DNA of 64,000 bases from an uncultured Dehalococcoidia bacterium (GCA_958296115.1 OY282442.1:2462943-2526942); one strand, 5' to 3'; shown: positions 17,319-26,632, counted from the first letter of the stretch. Numbers and translations: made by a program. The notes: generated by a model from the sequence alone, not told the origin.

Positions 17319-18671
17319 ATGACCGCCAATTCATTTTTCGTCACAGGAGAAGCCCTGTTGAAAGCCCTTGACCGGCGAATGCTGTTGACGGCCCTGGCCG
17401 TTCTGGCCATGGCCTTGGTCCTAGCCTGCGCCACCGGCGGCGAGGACGACCCCGGAGACCAGGCCCCAATGCAGACCGGGTCGGCGCAAACCCAGGTCCC
17501 CGCATCCACAGACGCGCCCGCATCCGCCGAGGCCCCCTACTTCCCTCAGGTCGTGCCCCCAGACAAGCCCGTGGCGCGCCCCGACGCGGTTCCGCAGGAC
17601 TTGGGCGTCGTCTGGGAGGCGTGGTCGCATCTCCTCAGGGACTACGTGGACCCGTCCGAGCTGAACGGCGAGGACTTCACGGAGCGCGCAATCAGGGGAA
17701 TGCTGACCGTCCTCGGCGATCCCCAGACGTCCTATCTGAGCCCAGAGGTGTTGCAGGGCAGCTTCCAGGACGTGTTTCGAGGCAACTTCGAGGGCATCGG
17801 CGCGCACGTGAATCTCAACCGCGATGGCAAGCTCGTCATCATATCGCCCATACCAGGCGGGCCGGCCGAGGCGGCGGGCATCAGGGCGGGCGACATCATC
17901 CTAGAGGCCGACGGCGAGAGCCTGGAAGGGCTGAGCCTCTTGGAGGCCGTAACCAAGGTGCGGGGCCCCAAGGGCTCCACCGTCCAGTTGCTCGTGAAGC
18001 ACCTGGGAGCGCTCGACCCCGTGCTGATCCCAGTAGTCCGAGACGAGATCCCGCTGGTCAGCGTGCAGACCAGGAGCCAGCCAGACGACCGGTTCGCGCA
18101 TATCAGGATCACCCAGTTCTACCCCACCACCCCGGACGACCTCCGCGACGCCGTGCTGGAGGCGATGGCAGGCGGCGCGGAGGGCCTCATCCTAGACGTC
18201 CGCGACAACGACGGAGGGACCCTCGACTCCGTTGTGGGTATCGCCAGCCTGTTCTTGAAGCCTGAGAACGACCTCGTGCTCTACGTCGAGAAGGGCGACG
18301 GAACGCGGACGAATTGGCCTGTCCGCGACGGGACGCAGATCATCGAAGGCGTGCCCATGGTAATGCTCATCAACGAGCGGAGCGCAAGCTCCAGCGAAGT
18401 CCTCGCCGGCGCGCTCCAGGACCACGGCCGGGCGACTATCATCGGCGAGACCTCCTTCGGCAAGGGCAGCGTCAACATCCTCCGCCAGCTCAGCAACGGC
18501 GGCGGTCTCTACATCACCATCGCGCATTGGCACACGCCCACCGGCAGACTCATCCACGGCGAGGGAATCACCCCGGACATCGAGGTTACCCACCGCGACG
18601 CCCGCGAACAGGACATCCAGCAGCTCCGCCGCGCCATCGAAGAGCTGACCAGCATGGTGGACGGAACCTAG
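17319..18671 (+). CDS. S41 family C-terminal processing peptidase, lipoprotein
   Basis: A 450-residue periplasmic/extracytoplasmic serine protease of the CtpA/Prc type. An N-terminal hydrophobic segment ends in lipobox VLAC (Cys37). A Pro/Ala linker follows, then the N-terminal S41 helix bundle (VWEAWSHLLRDYVDP), a PDZ domain (about 155-240, with IPGGPAEAAGIRAGDIIL) and the protease core. The catalytic Ser is within SASSSE (354-359) and Lys382 in SFGKGSV. A leaderless start is suggested by TATAGA just upstream; TTG 17358 is an alternative. smpB follows 23 bases later. Confidence 0.92.
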   Translation: MTANSFFVTGEALLKALDRRMLLTALAVLAMALVLACATGGEDDPGDQAPMQTGSAQTQVPASTDAPASAEAPYFPQVVPPDKPVARPDAVPQDLGVVWEAWSHLLRDYVDPSELNGEDFTERAIRGMLTVLGDPQTSYLSPEVLQGSFQDVFRGNFEGIGAHVNLNRDGKLVIISPIPGGPAEAAGIRAGDIILEADGESLEGLSLLEAVTKVRGPKGSTVQLLVKHLGALDPVLIPVVRDEIPLVSVQTRSQPDDRFAHIRITQFYPTTPDDLRDAVLEAMAGGAEGLILDVRDNDGGTLDSVVGIASLFLKPENDLVLYVEKGDGTRTNWPVRDGTQIIEGVPMVMLINERSASSSEVLAGALQDHGRATIIGETSFGKGSVNILRQLSNGGGLYITIAHWHTPTGRLIHGEGITPDIEVTHRDAREQDIQQLRRAIEELTSMVDGT

Positions 18672-18694
18672 GCCGCGCAAGGAACGGAAAGCGC

Positions 18695-19147
18695 ATGGCC
18701 GAGCACAGGACCCTCGCGGTCAACCGCAGGGCGCGCTACGACTACGAGATACTCGACACCCTCGAGGCGGGCATCGTCCTGCTGGGCACAGAGATCAAGG
18801 CCATGCGCGAAGGGCGCGGCAACATCAGCGGAGCCTTCGTGAAGCCCGAGGACGGCGAGATGTGGCTCGTGAACGCCCACGTCGCCCAATACTCCGCAGG
18901 CGGCATAGACAACCACGACCCGACTCGCCGGCGAAAGCTGCTGCTCCACAGGCAGCAGCTAGTCCGGCTGACACGCCAGGTCGAGGAGCGCGGCCTGACC
19001 ATCGTGCCTCTCAAGTTGTACATCAAGCGCCATAGGGCGAAGCTCGAACTCGGTCTCGCCCGCGGCCGCAAGCGCCATGACAAGCGCCGCGCCATCATAG
19101 ATCGCGAGCGCGAAAACGAGGCCCGCGCGGCAATCCGCCGCCGCTGA
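18695..19147 (+). CDS. smpB: SsrA-binding protein
   Basis: tmRNA partner in trans-translation rescue of stalled ribosomes. It has 150 residues, standard length: NRRARYDYEILDTLEAGIVLLGTEIKAMREG at the N terminus, HDPTRRRKLLLHR in the centre, and the basic tail KLELGLARGRKRHDKRRAI. The frame is open far upstream, but ATG 18695 gives the canonical N terminus and lies after GGAACGG. tmRNA (ssrA) itself was not found nearby. Confidence 0.96.
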   Translation: MAEHRTLAVNRRARYDYEILDTLEAGIVLLGTEIKAMREGRGNISGAFVKPEDGEMWLVNAHVAQYSAGGIDNHDPTRRRKLLLHRQQLVRLTRQVEERGLTIVPLKLYIKRHRAKLELGLARGRKRHDKRRAIIDRERENEARAAIRRR

Positions 19148-19170
19148 ACCCTTATCCAGACAATAAGTAA

Positions 19171-19218
19171 GGCCGGGTCCTGATCCCATCGCGGGGGTGT
19201 TCGATGGGGGACCCGGCC
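19171..19218 (+). terminator. Long stem-loop after smpB
   Basis: GGCCGGGTC (19171-19179) pairs with GACCCGGCC (19210-19218), and an inner CCCATCG/CGATGGG pair (19185-19191/19202-19208) extends the stem. It sits between the convergent smpB and HTH genes and probably ends transcription of one or both, though the downstream T-tract is weak. Confidence 0.55.
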
Positions 19219-19252
19219 TCGGTACTTTGGTGGGGGTTCTTTGATGAGCCGT

Positions 19253-19480
19253 CTAGCTGGCCCGCTTCACCTCGATGAACTCGCCAGGCGCAAGAGCGAC
19301 CCGCTGCACGTTGATACCCAGCTTGAGCAGCCAGTAGCCCAATGTCGCCTTGCTGACTCCCAACTCGTCCGCCGTCGCCGAGAGCCCGTTCTCCGTAACC
19401 ATCGGCGGCAGCATCTCCTCCAGGGGGCGATTGAACTTCTCTTCCACCGCCAGCATCTTCTTCGTCTTCCTTCTGGCCAT
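19253..19480 (-). CDS. Small helix-turn-helix protein
   Basis: A 75-residue basic protein. The N terminus MARRKTKKM is positively charged, and residues 30-55 (NGLSATADELGVSKATLGYWLLKLG) form a clear HTH of the resolvase/XRE-like kind. The tail RVALAPGEFIEVKRAS may be a beta extension. Very strong ribosome site (AAGGAGGAGACA before ATG) and a recognisable promoter upstream. Probably a DNA-binding regulator; target unknown. Monocistronic. Confidence 0.75.
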   Translation of the reverse strand: MARRKTKKMLAVEEKFNRPLEEMLPPMVTENGLSATADELGVSKATLGYWLLKLGINVQRVALAPGEFIEVKRAS

Positions 19481-19505
19481 TGTCTCCTCCTTGAATTGAG
19501 ACTGA

Positions 19506-19545
19506 ACCTATGCTAACGCCTATCTTTGTCAAGTGTCAACTGGGT
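19506..19545 (-). promoter_or_regulatory. Promoter of the small HTH gene
   Basis: Reading the minus strand, tandem TTGACA hexamers are followed about 16 bases after the second by TAGGTT, then the AAGGAGGAG ribosome site and ATG at 19480. The doubled TTGACA could allow autoregulation, but no operator is certain. Confidence 0.45.
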
Positions 19546-19913
19546 TTCAGCCTATTTCCAACAACTTTTCAACGAGATTCAAGCCCTGAAAACAGATACT
19601 CAACAAGCCTGGGAGCGCAGGCGTCCCGCCTGCTACCGCGAAGACGGGGGACCTATAGGGGGTTGCCCCAGGTTGACGGATTGGACACCATCCCCGGGCG
19701 GCGCTGCGAAACTCGCCCAAAGAGGGCCACGACAGCACCGAGTCGGCATTTGGTATTACTGCGCGGCATTTAGGCGTCTCTACGCCCGCCGCAGCTATCG
19801 CGCCCCGCTAGGGTCCCCCATCATGTCCTTCACACGCCTCACGCACTTCGTCTCCCTCCCCCACTATCCCCTACTCACTTCCCTACCCTGCATCGTGGTA
19901 GAATCTGCGAACC
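19546..19913. other. Intergenic region with family B repeat
   Basis: Holds a family B palindrome (19611-19633). I see no gene; the long plus-strand frame through here is out of frame with the real downstream gene. TAGAAT (19899-19904) precedes the pentapeptide gene ATG by nine bases and may be its -10. Confidence 0.5.
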
Positions 19914-20756
19914 ATGACCGCCTCCCGCAGACTCGCCGCCATGATCGCGGCAGCCATCCTCGCCGCCGCCCTGTCCGCCTGCGCCGCCCAGGACCGCGAG
20001 GCCGCCTACTCGCAGGACGATGCCCCCGTGTCGGAGCAGGCCGCAGAGCTGACCCGCGCGCAAGTCCAGGAGCGGGCGAACGCCGCCGAGAGCCTCGCCT
20101 TCACGCATCTCGCCGGGCTGGACCTGTCCGGCGCAAGCCTGTCGAAAGTCAACCTCCGCGAAGCCGTCCTCCGGGCCAGCGACCTCGAAAACGCCGACCT
20201 TGGACATGCCAATCTCGCTGACGCCGATCTGGAGCGGGCATCGCTAAGAGACGCCAACCTCCAGCAGGCCGACCTGCGAGGCGCGAATCTGCGAGGAGTC
20301 GACCTCCAGCAGGCAGACCTGCGCGGAGCCGACCTGGAAGGCGCGAACCTGTTCCTGGCGAAGCTCACCGGCGCGAAGCTGGCAGGCGCAAATCTCGCCC
20401 GCGCCGACCTCTGCGGCCTCGACCTTGCCGGCCTCGACCTCGCCCAGCTCAATCTCAGCGAAGCCAGGATGACCGAGACACGGCTCACGGGCGCAAACCT
20501 CGCCGGCGCGACGCTGCACAGCGTCGTCCTGGAACATGCCGACCTACGCAACGCAGACCTGCGAGGCGCAGACCTATACCTCGCCGTCCTCAGAGACGCC
20601 AACCTGCAATCCGCCGACCTCACAGACGCCAACCTCACCAGGGCCAATCTCAGGAGCGCCGACCTCGGGAACGCCGACCTGCGAGGCGCAGACCTGACCG
20701 GCGCCGCCCTCGACAACGCAACCCTCACAGGCACGATCCTAGACACCAACGGCTAG
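19914..20756 (+). CDS. Pentapeptide-repeat lipoprotein
   Basis: A 280-residue exported protein. The signal peptide has lipobox ALSAC (Cys at about 23). From about residue 55 nearly the whole chain is A(D/N)LxxA pentapeptide repeats, which fold as a right-handed quadrilateral beta helix; a short irregular stretch near residue 165-180 (LDLAGLDLAQLNLSEARMTE) interrupts the register. Such proteins act as rigid scaffolds, sometimes DNA mimics; an exported, lipidated one more likely has a surface or periplasmic binding role. Function not assignable. Confidence 0.9.
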   Translation: MTASRRLAAMIAAAILAAALSACAAQDREAAYSQDDAPVSEQAAELTRAQVQERANAAESLAFTHLAGLDLSGASLSKVNLREAVLRASDLENADLGHANLADADLERASLRDANLQQADLRGANLRGVDLQQADLRGADLEGANLFLAKLTGAKLAGANLARADLCGLDLAGLDLAQLNLSEARMTETRLTGANLAGATLHSVVLEHADLRNADLRGADLYLAVLRDANLQSADLTDANLTRANLRSADLGNADLRGADLTGAALDNATLTGTILDTNG

Positions 20757-20774
20757 ACAAGGACATCACCCACC

Positions 20775-21863
20775 ATGCCCAGCGACAAGACGTTGCTCGC
20801 TCATATCACGCTCTCCCTCGCCACGCATCCAGAGAACATCGCCGTCGAGGCTCTGGGCCACATCCTCGCGTCGTCCGAGGCGTCTAGGCGCGCGCTTCAA
20901 GATTTGGTGCGAACCGCCGCCGCCGACATCGGCCCCATAGCCGAGGTGCGAACCCAGGCCAGCGACGAGGAAGGCATACGCCCAGACCTCGCAGGCTACG
21001 ACGAGCGCGGCGTGAAGCATGTGTTCATCGAGGCGAAGTTTTGGGCGGGACTCACCGAGAATCAGCCTGTCAAGTACCTCGAACGCCTGCCAAAGGACAA
21101 GCCCTCCGCGCTCCTGTTCGTCGCCCCGGCCCAGAGACGCGAGACGCTATGGGCGGAGCTCCAAAGGCGAGTGAAAGATGCTCGCGGCATCGATCTGCGC
21201 CCCGACACGACAGAGACGCGCATTCGCAGCGCTGCCGTGGATGGCGGCAGCCGCCGCCTGATGCTGACGAGTTGGAAGCATCTGCTCGACCGGATGGCAT
21301 CCCAATCGAGCGCCGCCGCCGACTCACGCGCAGAGGCCGACATCCGACAACTGCTTGGTCTAACCCAACAGGAGGACGCGGACGCCTTCCTGCCGCTGCG
21401 CCCCGAAGAACTCGGTCCCGAATTCCCTCGACGAATTCGCCGCCTGCCGCGTCTCGTAAATGACGCTACTACACGCGCGTGCGAGGCCGGGTGGGCGAAT
21501 GTAAAGGGATTGATAGTAACGCCGCTGGCAGTCGGCTACGGTCGGTATATACGGATCTCCGGCGCGGTTGTCTGGTTTGGCGTCAACTTCCACCGCTGGG
21601 CCCAGCATCGCGATACTCCCCTATGGCTCACCGTCTATGGAAAGTACAAATCTACGAAACGGGCACGCTGCAGACTCAACCCCGAAAACTCGCCCGGACT
21701 CATAGCCTCGGGCGATGACCTGTATGTCCCTATCGACCTGCCGACAGGTGTCGAATACGAGGCCGTGCTCGATGCCGTAGTCTCACGCCTCGAACGCATC
21801 GCCCGCCTGATAGACCCAGATGTGGCTCCATCCCCTGAAACACCCATAGCCCGCAAATCCTAA
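20775..21863 (+). CDS. PD-(D/E)XK nuclease-superfamily protein
   Basis: A 362-residue protein. Near residue 68 RPDLAGYDERG followed by KHVFIEAKFWAGLTENQPVKYL gives a D...ExK nuclease core, with an N-terminal helical region. The rest (about 200-350) has a beta-rich domain (VTPLAVGYGRYIRISGAVVWFGVNF) of unknown type. Resembles proteins annotated as PD-(D/E)XK nuclease-like or restriction-like. The last codons come from a family C repeat fragment (CCCGCAAATCCT), so the original C terminus may have been replaced. Starts 18 bases after the pentapeptide gene. Confidence 0.7.
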   Translation: MPSDKTLLAHITLSLATHPENIAVEALGHILASSEASRRALQDLVRTAAADIGPIAEVRTQASDEEGIRPDLAGYDERGVKHVFIEAKFWAGLTENQPVKYLERLPKDKPSALLFVAPAQRRETLWAELQRRVKDARGIDLRPDTTETRIRSAAVDGGSRRLMLTSWKHLLDRMASQSSAAADSRAEADIRQLLGLTQQEDADAFLPLRPEELGPEFPRRIRRLPRLVNDATTRACEAGWANVKGLIVTPLAVGYGRYIRISGAVVWFGVNFHRWAQHRDTPLWLTVYGKYKSTKRARCRLNPENSPGLIASGDDLYVPIDLPTGVEYEAVLDAVVSRLERIARLIDPDVAPSPETPIARKS

Positions 21864-21906
21864 AATATCCTCCAAGCTCTTGACCTCTGCGCCCTCCCCG
21901 CCCTCT

Positions 21907-22764
21907 GTGGTGAAGACCGCCATCGTCACCGACAGCGCGGCATCCCTGCCCCCAGGCGCTGCCGACAGCCCCATCGTCGCGCCCATGCAGCTGATCCTCG
22001 ATGGACAGCAGCTCCGCGACGGGCTGGACATCACCGCCGTCGAGTTCTACCGCGCCCTCCCGTCCCTCGCCCAGCCGCCCACCACAGCCGCCCCCTCCCC
22101 CCAGAGCTACCTGGACGCCTTCCAGCAAGCCGCACAGGACGCCGACGCCATCCTCTGCATCACAGTCTCCCCAGCCTTCAGCGCCTCCTACGATTCCGCG
22201 CAAGCCGCCATCCGCGCAGCGCGCCAGGCTATGCCCGACATCCACATAGAGGTTCTCGACTCGGGCAGCGCCGCCGGCGGCGAGGGCCTCGTCGCAACAG
22301 CCGCCCAACGAGCCGCCCGCGCCGGCGCGTCCCTGCAAGATGTCCGCGCAGCCGCAGCCCGCGCAGCCGAAGAGACGACCCTTCTAGCCTTCCTCGACAC
22401 CCTCTACTACGTATGGAAAGGCGGCCGAGTCCCCAGAATCGCCTACGCCGGCGCAGCCCTGCTCGGCATCAAGCCCATGCTCGAAATGACCCATGGCAGC
22501 GTCCGAAACGTCGCCCGTCCAAGAACTCGCCGCCGCGCCACGGACCGGATGTTGAAGCTGATGGACCAAAGAGCCGCCGACCGCCCCGTACACGTCAGCG
22601 TAATGCACGGCGACGCCCTCGAAGAAGCAGAGCGCCTACAGGCGAATATCGAATCCCGATTCGACTGCCGCGAGCTATTCTTGGCAGACCTCTCGCCCGT
22701 AATAGGCGCTCACACGGGCCCCGGCCTCCTAGCCATAGCCTTCTGGCCCGAGCGGCCAGGCTAA
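21907..22764 (+). CDS. DegV family fatty-acid-binding protein
   Basis: Two-domain DegV/EDD-fold protein that binds fatty acids; relatives deliver acyl chains to fatty acid kinase. VTDSAASLPP near the N terminus, VSPAFSASYDSAQ, VLDSGSAAGGEGLV (about 115-130), TLYYVWKGGRVPRIAYAGAALLGIKPML and GAHTGPGLLAIAF are the family motifs. The frame is open from a TTG at 21880; GTG 21907 fits the family N terminus better. Ribosome site weak. No fakA-like gene nearby. Confidence 0.9.
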   Translation: MVKTAIVTDSAASLPPGAADSPIVAPMQLILDGQQLRDGLDITAVEFYRALPSLAQPPTTAAPSPQSYLDAFQQAAQDADAILCITVSPAFSASYDSAQAAIRAARQAMPDIHIEVLDSGSAAGGEGLVATAAQRAARAGASLQDVRAAAARAAEETTLLAFLDTLYYVWKGGRVPRIAYAGAALLGIKPMLEMTHGSVRNVARPRTRRRATDRMLKLMDQRAADRPVHVSVMHGDALEEAERLQANIESRFDCRELFLADLSPVIGAHTGPGLLAIAFWPERPG

Positions 22765-22773
22765 CGCGGCGTC

Positions 22774-23664
22774 CTACGGCGTCAGCGCCATATCCGATAG
22801 CAGCTTCCCCGTCGAGACGATGTGCTTGTTCAGCCGCATCGCATTCGGGTCTATCCCCAGCGCCAGCCCCAGCAGCTGCGGCAGGTGGATGATAGGCAGG
22901 TCTATCGGCTGCCGCGCCGACGCGGCCGCCTGCGGCTGGTAGCCGTCCAAGTTCAGGTGGCACAGCGGACACGGCGTCACCATCGCCTGCGCTCCGCCCT
23001 TCTTCGCGTCCAGCGTATGGTTCGCCACCATCTTCACCGAGTTCGTCTCGTTTATGGTCAGTATCGGGAACCCGCAGCATAGCGTCTTGCCTGGAAAGTC
23101 CACCACCTCCGCGCCGACCGCCTCTATCACCCGCTCCAGCGCGTCCTTGCGCTCTGGGCGCTCGTCGAACCCCAGCGCCGACGTCGGCCTCACGATGTAG
23201 CAGCCGTAGAACGGCGCCACCTTGAACCCCGTCAGCGGCCTCGTAACCTGCGCCCGCAGGCTGTCCAGCCCCACGTCCTCGACTATCACCCACATCAAGT
23301 GGCGCGGATCGACCGTCCCCCTGTACTCCAACCCCTCCTCCGCGAGGTCCTCGTTGATGGACGCCAGGTATCCCGCGTCCGACGTGAGCCGCTGGTTCGC
23401 CTGCGACATCACGCCCTGGCACGTGCTGCATATGTTCAGCAACGGCAGACCCGTCCGCTCGGCCAGCGCGAACGTCCGCGCGTTGAGCGTATCGCCCAGC
23501 CGCAGATTCTTCTCCTGCAAAACGCCCGAACCCGTGCAGGACGCCGACCGCATAGGCTCGAACTCCAACTCGATGCCCAGCTTCTCGCAAACCGCCGTCG
23601 TCGCAGCGAAGAGCTCGGGCGCCGCGCCCCGCGAGACGCAGCCGGGATAGAATGCGTATCTCAT
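22774..23664 (-). CDS. CCG-domain subunit of succinate dehydrogenase/fumarate reductase (SdhE/HdrB-like)
   Basis: A 296-residue protein with two cysteine-rich CCG-type domains. The first has YPGC, SCTGSG (Ser replacing the first Cys of CC) and CSTCQG; the second has FYGC, TLCCGFP and PCPLCHLN. Such subunits bind an unusual Fe-S cluster and are found in heterodisulfide reductase B and in class E-type succinate:quinone reductases, where they replace the heme-containing membrane anchor. It follows sdhB by one base, so it is surely the third subunit. No classical SdhC/SdhD is in the window. Confidence 0.85.
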   Translation of the reverse strand: MRYAFYPGCVSRGAAPELFAATTAVCEKLGIELEFEPMRSASCTGSGVLQEKNLRLGDTLNARTFALAERTGLPLLNICSTCQGVMSQANQRLTSDAGYLASINEDLAEEGLEYRGTVDPRHLMWVIVEDVGLDSLRAQVTRPLTGFKVAPFYGCYIVRPTSALGFDERPERKDALERVIEAVGAEVVDFPGKTLCCGFPILTINETNSVKMVANHTLDAKKGGAQAMVTPCPLCHLNLDGYQPQAAASARQPIDLPIIHLPQLLGLALGIDPNAMRLNKHIVSTGKLLSDMALTP

Positions 23665-23665
23665 G

Positions 23666-24622
23666 TTAGCTCTCGACCTTCTCGAATATCCGGCGGACGT
23701 TGTCCTGTCCCGGGTTCTTCCTGTGGATGATCGGCGGACGCTTGCCTTTCAACTGCGCCCGCAGTCCCACGGGGAGCAGCTTTAGCATCTCCGGCGCGTT
23801 GAGCATCCCCTTCGTCTTCAGCGGCAGCCGCAGCTCATCCACCCGCCCGCTGTGCTCCACCATGTCCGTGAACGCGCTCGCGTGCCGCGCACCGTAGGAG
23901 TCGTCGTAACCCCCCTCTATCGCGCGGTCTCGCATCGCCATTATCCTGCCCATCGGATCGACCCCCTTCGGGCACACCTCCACGCACTGCATACACCGCG
24001 TGCAGTCCCACACGCCGCCATACTCGACCAGCTCGCCCAGCCGGGCCCTGTCAGCGTCGTCGCGCGGGTCGGCCACGAATCGGTACGCCTTCGCCAGCGC
24101 CGCCGGCCCCAGGAACCGCTCGTCCACCTCCAACACCGTGCAGTCGGAGACGCACGCCCCGCACATTATGCACGCCATCACGCCCGCCAGGTGCAGCATG
24201 TCCTCGTTCGGCGCCACGTACTCCTCGTCAGGCCCGGGCGCCGGCCCATCCGCTTGCAGCCACGGGCGGACAGCCCTCACCTTGTCCCAGAACGGCGCGA
24301 AGTCCACCACCAGGTCCTTGATGACCTGCATGTTGCCCGCAGGCTCCACCACCACCGAGCCGCCCCCGCTCGCCATCGCGTCCGCTATCTTCGTGTTGCA
24401 CGCCAACATCGCCTGCCCGTTGACCCGCATGGCGCACGAGCCGCATATAGCGCTCCGACACGAGCACCGAAGCGCAAGCGTCCCGTCTATCCGCTCCCGT
24501 ATGGCAATCAGCCCGTCCAGCACCACCGAACCCTCGTCTAGGTCCAGGGTATAGTCCTGAAAATACGGGGCCGGCCGGTCCGCGTCAGGATCGAACCGCC
24601 TAACACTCAGCGTAACTTCCAT
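23666..24622 (-). CDS. sdhB: Succinate dehydrogenase/fumarate reductase iron-sulfur subunit
   Basis: A 318-residue electron-transfer subunit. The N-terminal ferredoxin domain has CSCRSAICGSC...C for the [2Fe-2S] cluster (about 51-71). The C-terminal domain has CIMCGACVSDC and CTRCMQCVEVCPKG for the [4Fe-4S]/[3Fe-4S] clusters. The C-terminal extension continues past the usual end by about 60 residues. Sits between the flavoprotein gene and the CCG-domain gene, all on the minus strand. Confidence 0.93.
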   Translation of the reverse strand: MEVTLSVRRFDPDADRPAPYFQDYTLDLDEGSVVLDGLIAIRERIDGTLALRCSCRSAICGSCAMRVNGQAMLACNTKIADAMASGGGSVVVEPAGNMQVIKDLVVDFAPFWDKVRAVRPWLQADGPAPGPDEEYVAPNEDMLHLAGVMACIMCGACVSDCTVLEVDERFLGPAALAKAYRFVADPRDDADRARLGELVEYGGVWDCTRCMQCVEVCPKGVDPMGRIMAMRDRAIEGGYDDSYGARHASAFTDMVEHSGRVDELRLPLKTKGMLNAPEMLKLLPVGLRAQLKGKRPPIIHRKNPGQDNVRRIFEKVES

Positions 24623-24628
24623 ACGCTC

Positions 24629-24727
24629 TTATTCACCATCCTTGTGACGCCTGAAGAAGGCCGCCCAGTCCCTCGCGCGAATCCCGCGGACCTCTATCCC
24701 TCTCATGGCTGTCATGTATTCGTCCAT
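24629..24727 (-). CDS. Possible 32-residue protein upstream of sdhB
   Basis: A short frame starting at ATG 24727 and ending six bases before sdhB: a charged peptide (MDEYMTAMRGIEVRGIRARD) ending AAFFRRHKDGE. It lies in the otherwise unexplained 327-bp gap between sdhA and sdhB. It is too short for a family call and may be a leader peptide or chance. The rest of the gap (24728-24949) shows no convincing gene; a 61-codon minus-strand frame there looks non-coding. Confidence 0.3.
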   Translation of the reverse strand: MDEYMTAMRGIEVRGIRARDWAAFFRRHKDGE

Positions 24728-24949
24728 TATCCCATAACGCGCGATGCGCCCGAAATTGCTTCCGCTGTCAAAGCAGCACGTCTGGAAACGTCTGGGGCTG
24801 CCGTATGAACGAATCGGCCTGGCGCTGCCGCATGAGGTCCCACATAGGCCGCATGAGATTGAGGGCGGCGCAGCTCCGCTGGGAACTCCTCATGACTCCG
24901 CGCGCCCTTCACGCTGTTCCACGCGCCGCCGTCCGCTTTGCCTCACGCA

Positions 24950-26632
24950 TCAATACGTCCGCGCCTGCGGCTGCCATTGCGTGATAGCCACCGGCAGATA
25001 CTCCACACTCGGCCCTTCCGGGCCTTTCGACAGCAGGATGTGCTTGAGCCAGTTCTCGTCGTCCCGCTCCCGCGCGTCCGTCCGGTAATGCGCCCCCCTG
25101 CTCTCCTCGCGCTCCAGCGCTCCCAGCGCGATAGCCTCCGCGCAGTCGAGCATGAACCCCAGCTCCAGCGTGAATATCAGGTTCGTGTTGAACGTCTTGC
25201 CCTTGTCCGACACGACGACCCGGCCGTATCGCTCCCGAAGCTCCGCCAGTTTAGACATCGCTTCCTGGATGCCCTCGCGGTCCCGAAACACCGCCAGCCT
25301 CGCGTTCATCGTCTCGCCCATCTCCAGCCTGATCCTGCCGAAGAGCTCGCCATCGCCGTCCCGGTCCAGCATCGCCTGGATACTCGCCCTCTCGATGTCG
25401 CCCGCCGAGTCGCCGATGGGCGCATGTTGCATCGCCCCCGCCGACTCCGCCGCGCGCTCACCGGAGCGACGCCCGAACACCAGCGTATCCAGCAGCGAGT
25501 TCGCCCCCAGCCTGTTGCCGCCGTGTACGCTCACGCACGCCGCCTCGCCCGCCGCGTACAGCCCCGGCACGCTCGTCCGCCCGTCCACGTCGGTCTTGAC
25601 GCCCCCCATCTGGTAGTGCATCCCGGGCCTGATGGGCACCGGCTCATGCGCCATATCCACGTTGGCGAAATCGCGGCCCAGATCGCGGATCTGCAGCAGT
25701 TTCTCGTTGATCAGCTTCTCTCCCAAGTGCCGGCAGTCTAGGAACACGCAACCGTTCACGCCCCTGCCCTCGTTTATCTCCGTCTGCTCCGACCTGGACA
25801 CCACGTCCCGCGAGGCAAGCTCCATCATGTTCGGCGCGTACCGCTCCATGAACCGCTCGCCCTCCGCGTTGATCAGGTACGCCCCCTCTCCCCTCGCGCC
25901 CTCCGACATCAGCGCCCCGTTGCTCTTCAACGTCGTCGGGTGATACTGCACCATCTCCATGTCCATCAGCGGCGCGCCAGCCCTGTAAGCCAGCGCCATG
26001 CCGTCCCCGGTGCAGATCAGCGCGTTCGTGCTCGGCTCGAATACCCTGCCCAGCCCGCCCGCCGCCATTATCACCGCCTTGGCCCGAATCACGTGGACCT
26101 CGCCGGAGCGCATCTCCATCACCACAGCCCCGCAGCACTCCCCACCCTCCACGATGAGAGAGATGACGAACCACTCCTCGTACACGCGCACGTCGGCCTG
26201 GACGACCTGCTCATACAGCACGTGCAGCAGCGCCTGCCCGGTGAAGTCGGCAACGAAGAACGTGCGCGCCTGCCGCTGCCCTCCAAAGGCCCGCGTCCCC
26301 AGGCGCCCCTCGTCATCACGGCTGAATATCACCCCCATGTGCTCCATGGCGATGACCTCCCGCCCCGCCTCGCCGCACATCACCTCGATAGCGTCCTGGT
26401 CGCCCAGGTAGTCGCTCCCCTTCACCGTGTCGAAGGCGTGGTCCTCCCACGGGTCGCCCCGCTCCGTCAGCGCCGCGTTGATCCCGCCCTGCGCCGCGTT
26501 CGAATGGCTCCGCACCGGGTGTACCTTCGTAACCACCGCAACGTCGGCCCCCATCCGCTGAGCCGCCAGAGCGGCCCGCATACCCGCAAGCCCAGCCCCT
26601 ATGACAAGAACATCATGCTCGAACATAGCCAA
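24950..26632 (-). CDS. sdhA: Succinate dehydrogenase/fumarate reductase flavoprotein subunit
   Basis: A 560-residue FAD-binding catalytic subunit. The N-terminal dinucleotide fold VLVIGAGLAGMRAALAA is followed by HSNAAQGGINAAL (FAD-linking His region), GQRQARTFFVADFTGQALLHVLYE, MVQYHPTTL (substrate-binding His) and the C-terminal GLYAAGEAACVSVHGGNRLGANSLLDTLVFGRR with helical tail. Oxidises succinate (or reduces fumarate). First gene of the A-B-E cluster; 327 bases separate it from sdhB, unusually far. Confidence 0.95.
   Translation of the reverse strand: MAMFEHDVLVIGAGLAGMRAALAAQRMGADVAVVTKVHPVRSHSNAAQGGINAALTERGDPWEDHAFDTVKGSDYLGDQDAIEVMCGEAGREVIAMEHMGVIFSRDDEGRLGTRAFGGQRQARTFFVADFTGQALLHVLYEQVVQADVRVYEEWFVISLIVEGGECCGAVVMEMRSGEVHVIRAKAVIMAAGGLGRVFEPSTNALICTGDGMALAYRAGAPLMDMEMVQYHPTTLKSNGALMSEGARGEGAYLINAEGERFMERYAPNMMELASRDVVSRSEQTEINEGRGVNGCVFLDCRHLGEKLINEKLLQIRDLGRDFANVDMAHEPVPIRPGMHYQMGGVKTDVDGRTSVPGLYAAGEAACVSVHGGNRLGANSLLDTLVFGRRSGERAAESAGAMQHAPIGDSAGDIERASIQAMLDRDGDGELFGRIRLEMGETMNARLAVFRDREGIQEAMSKLAELRERYGRVVVSDKGKTFNTNLIFTLELGFMLDCAEAIALGALEREESRGAHYRTDARERDDENWLKHILLSKGPEGPSVEYLPVAITQWQPQARTY

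Noticed and set aside
24727-24912. 61-codon ORF overlapping the start of the small peptide before sdhB
   Set aside because: Composition and lack of hydrophobic or family features suggest chance, although TAATG coupling is present.
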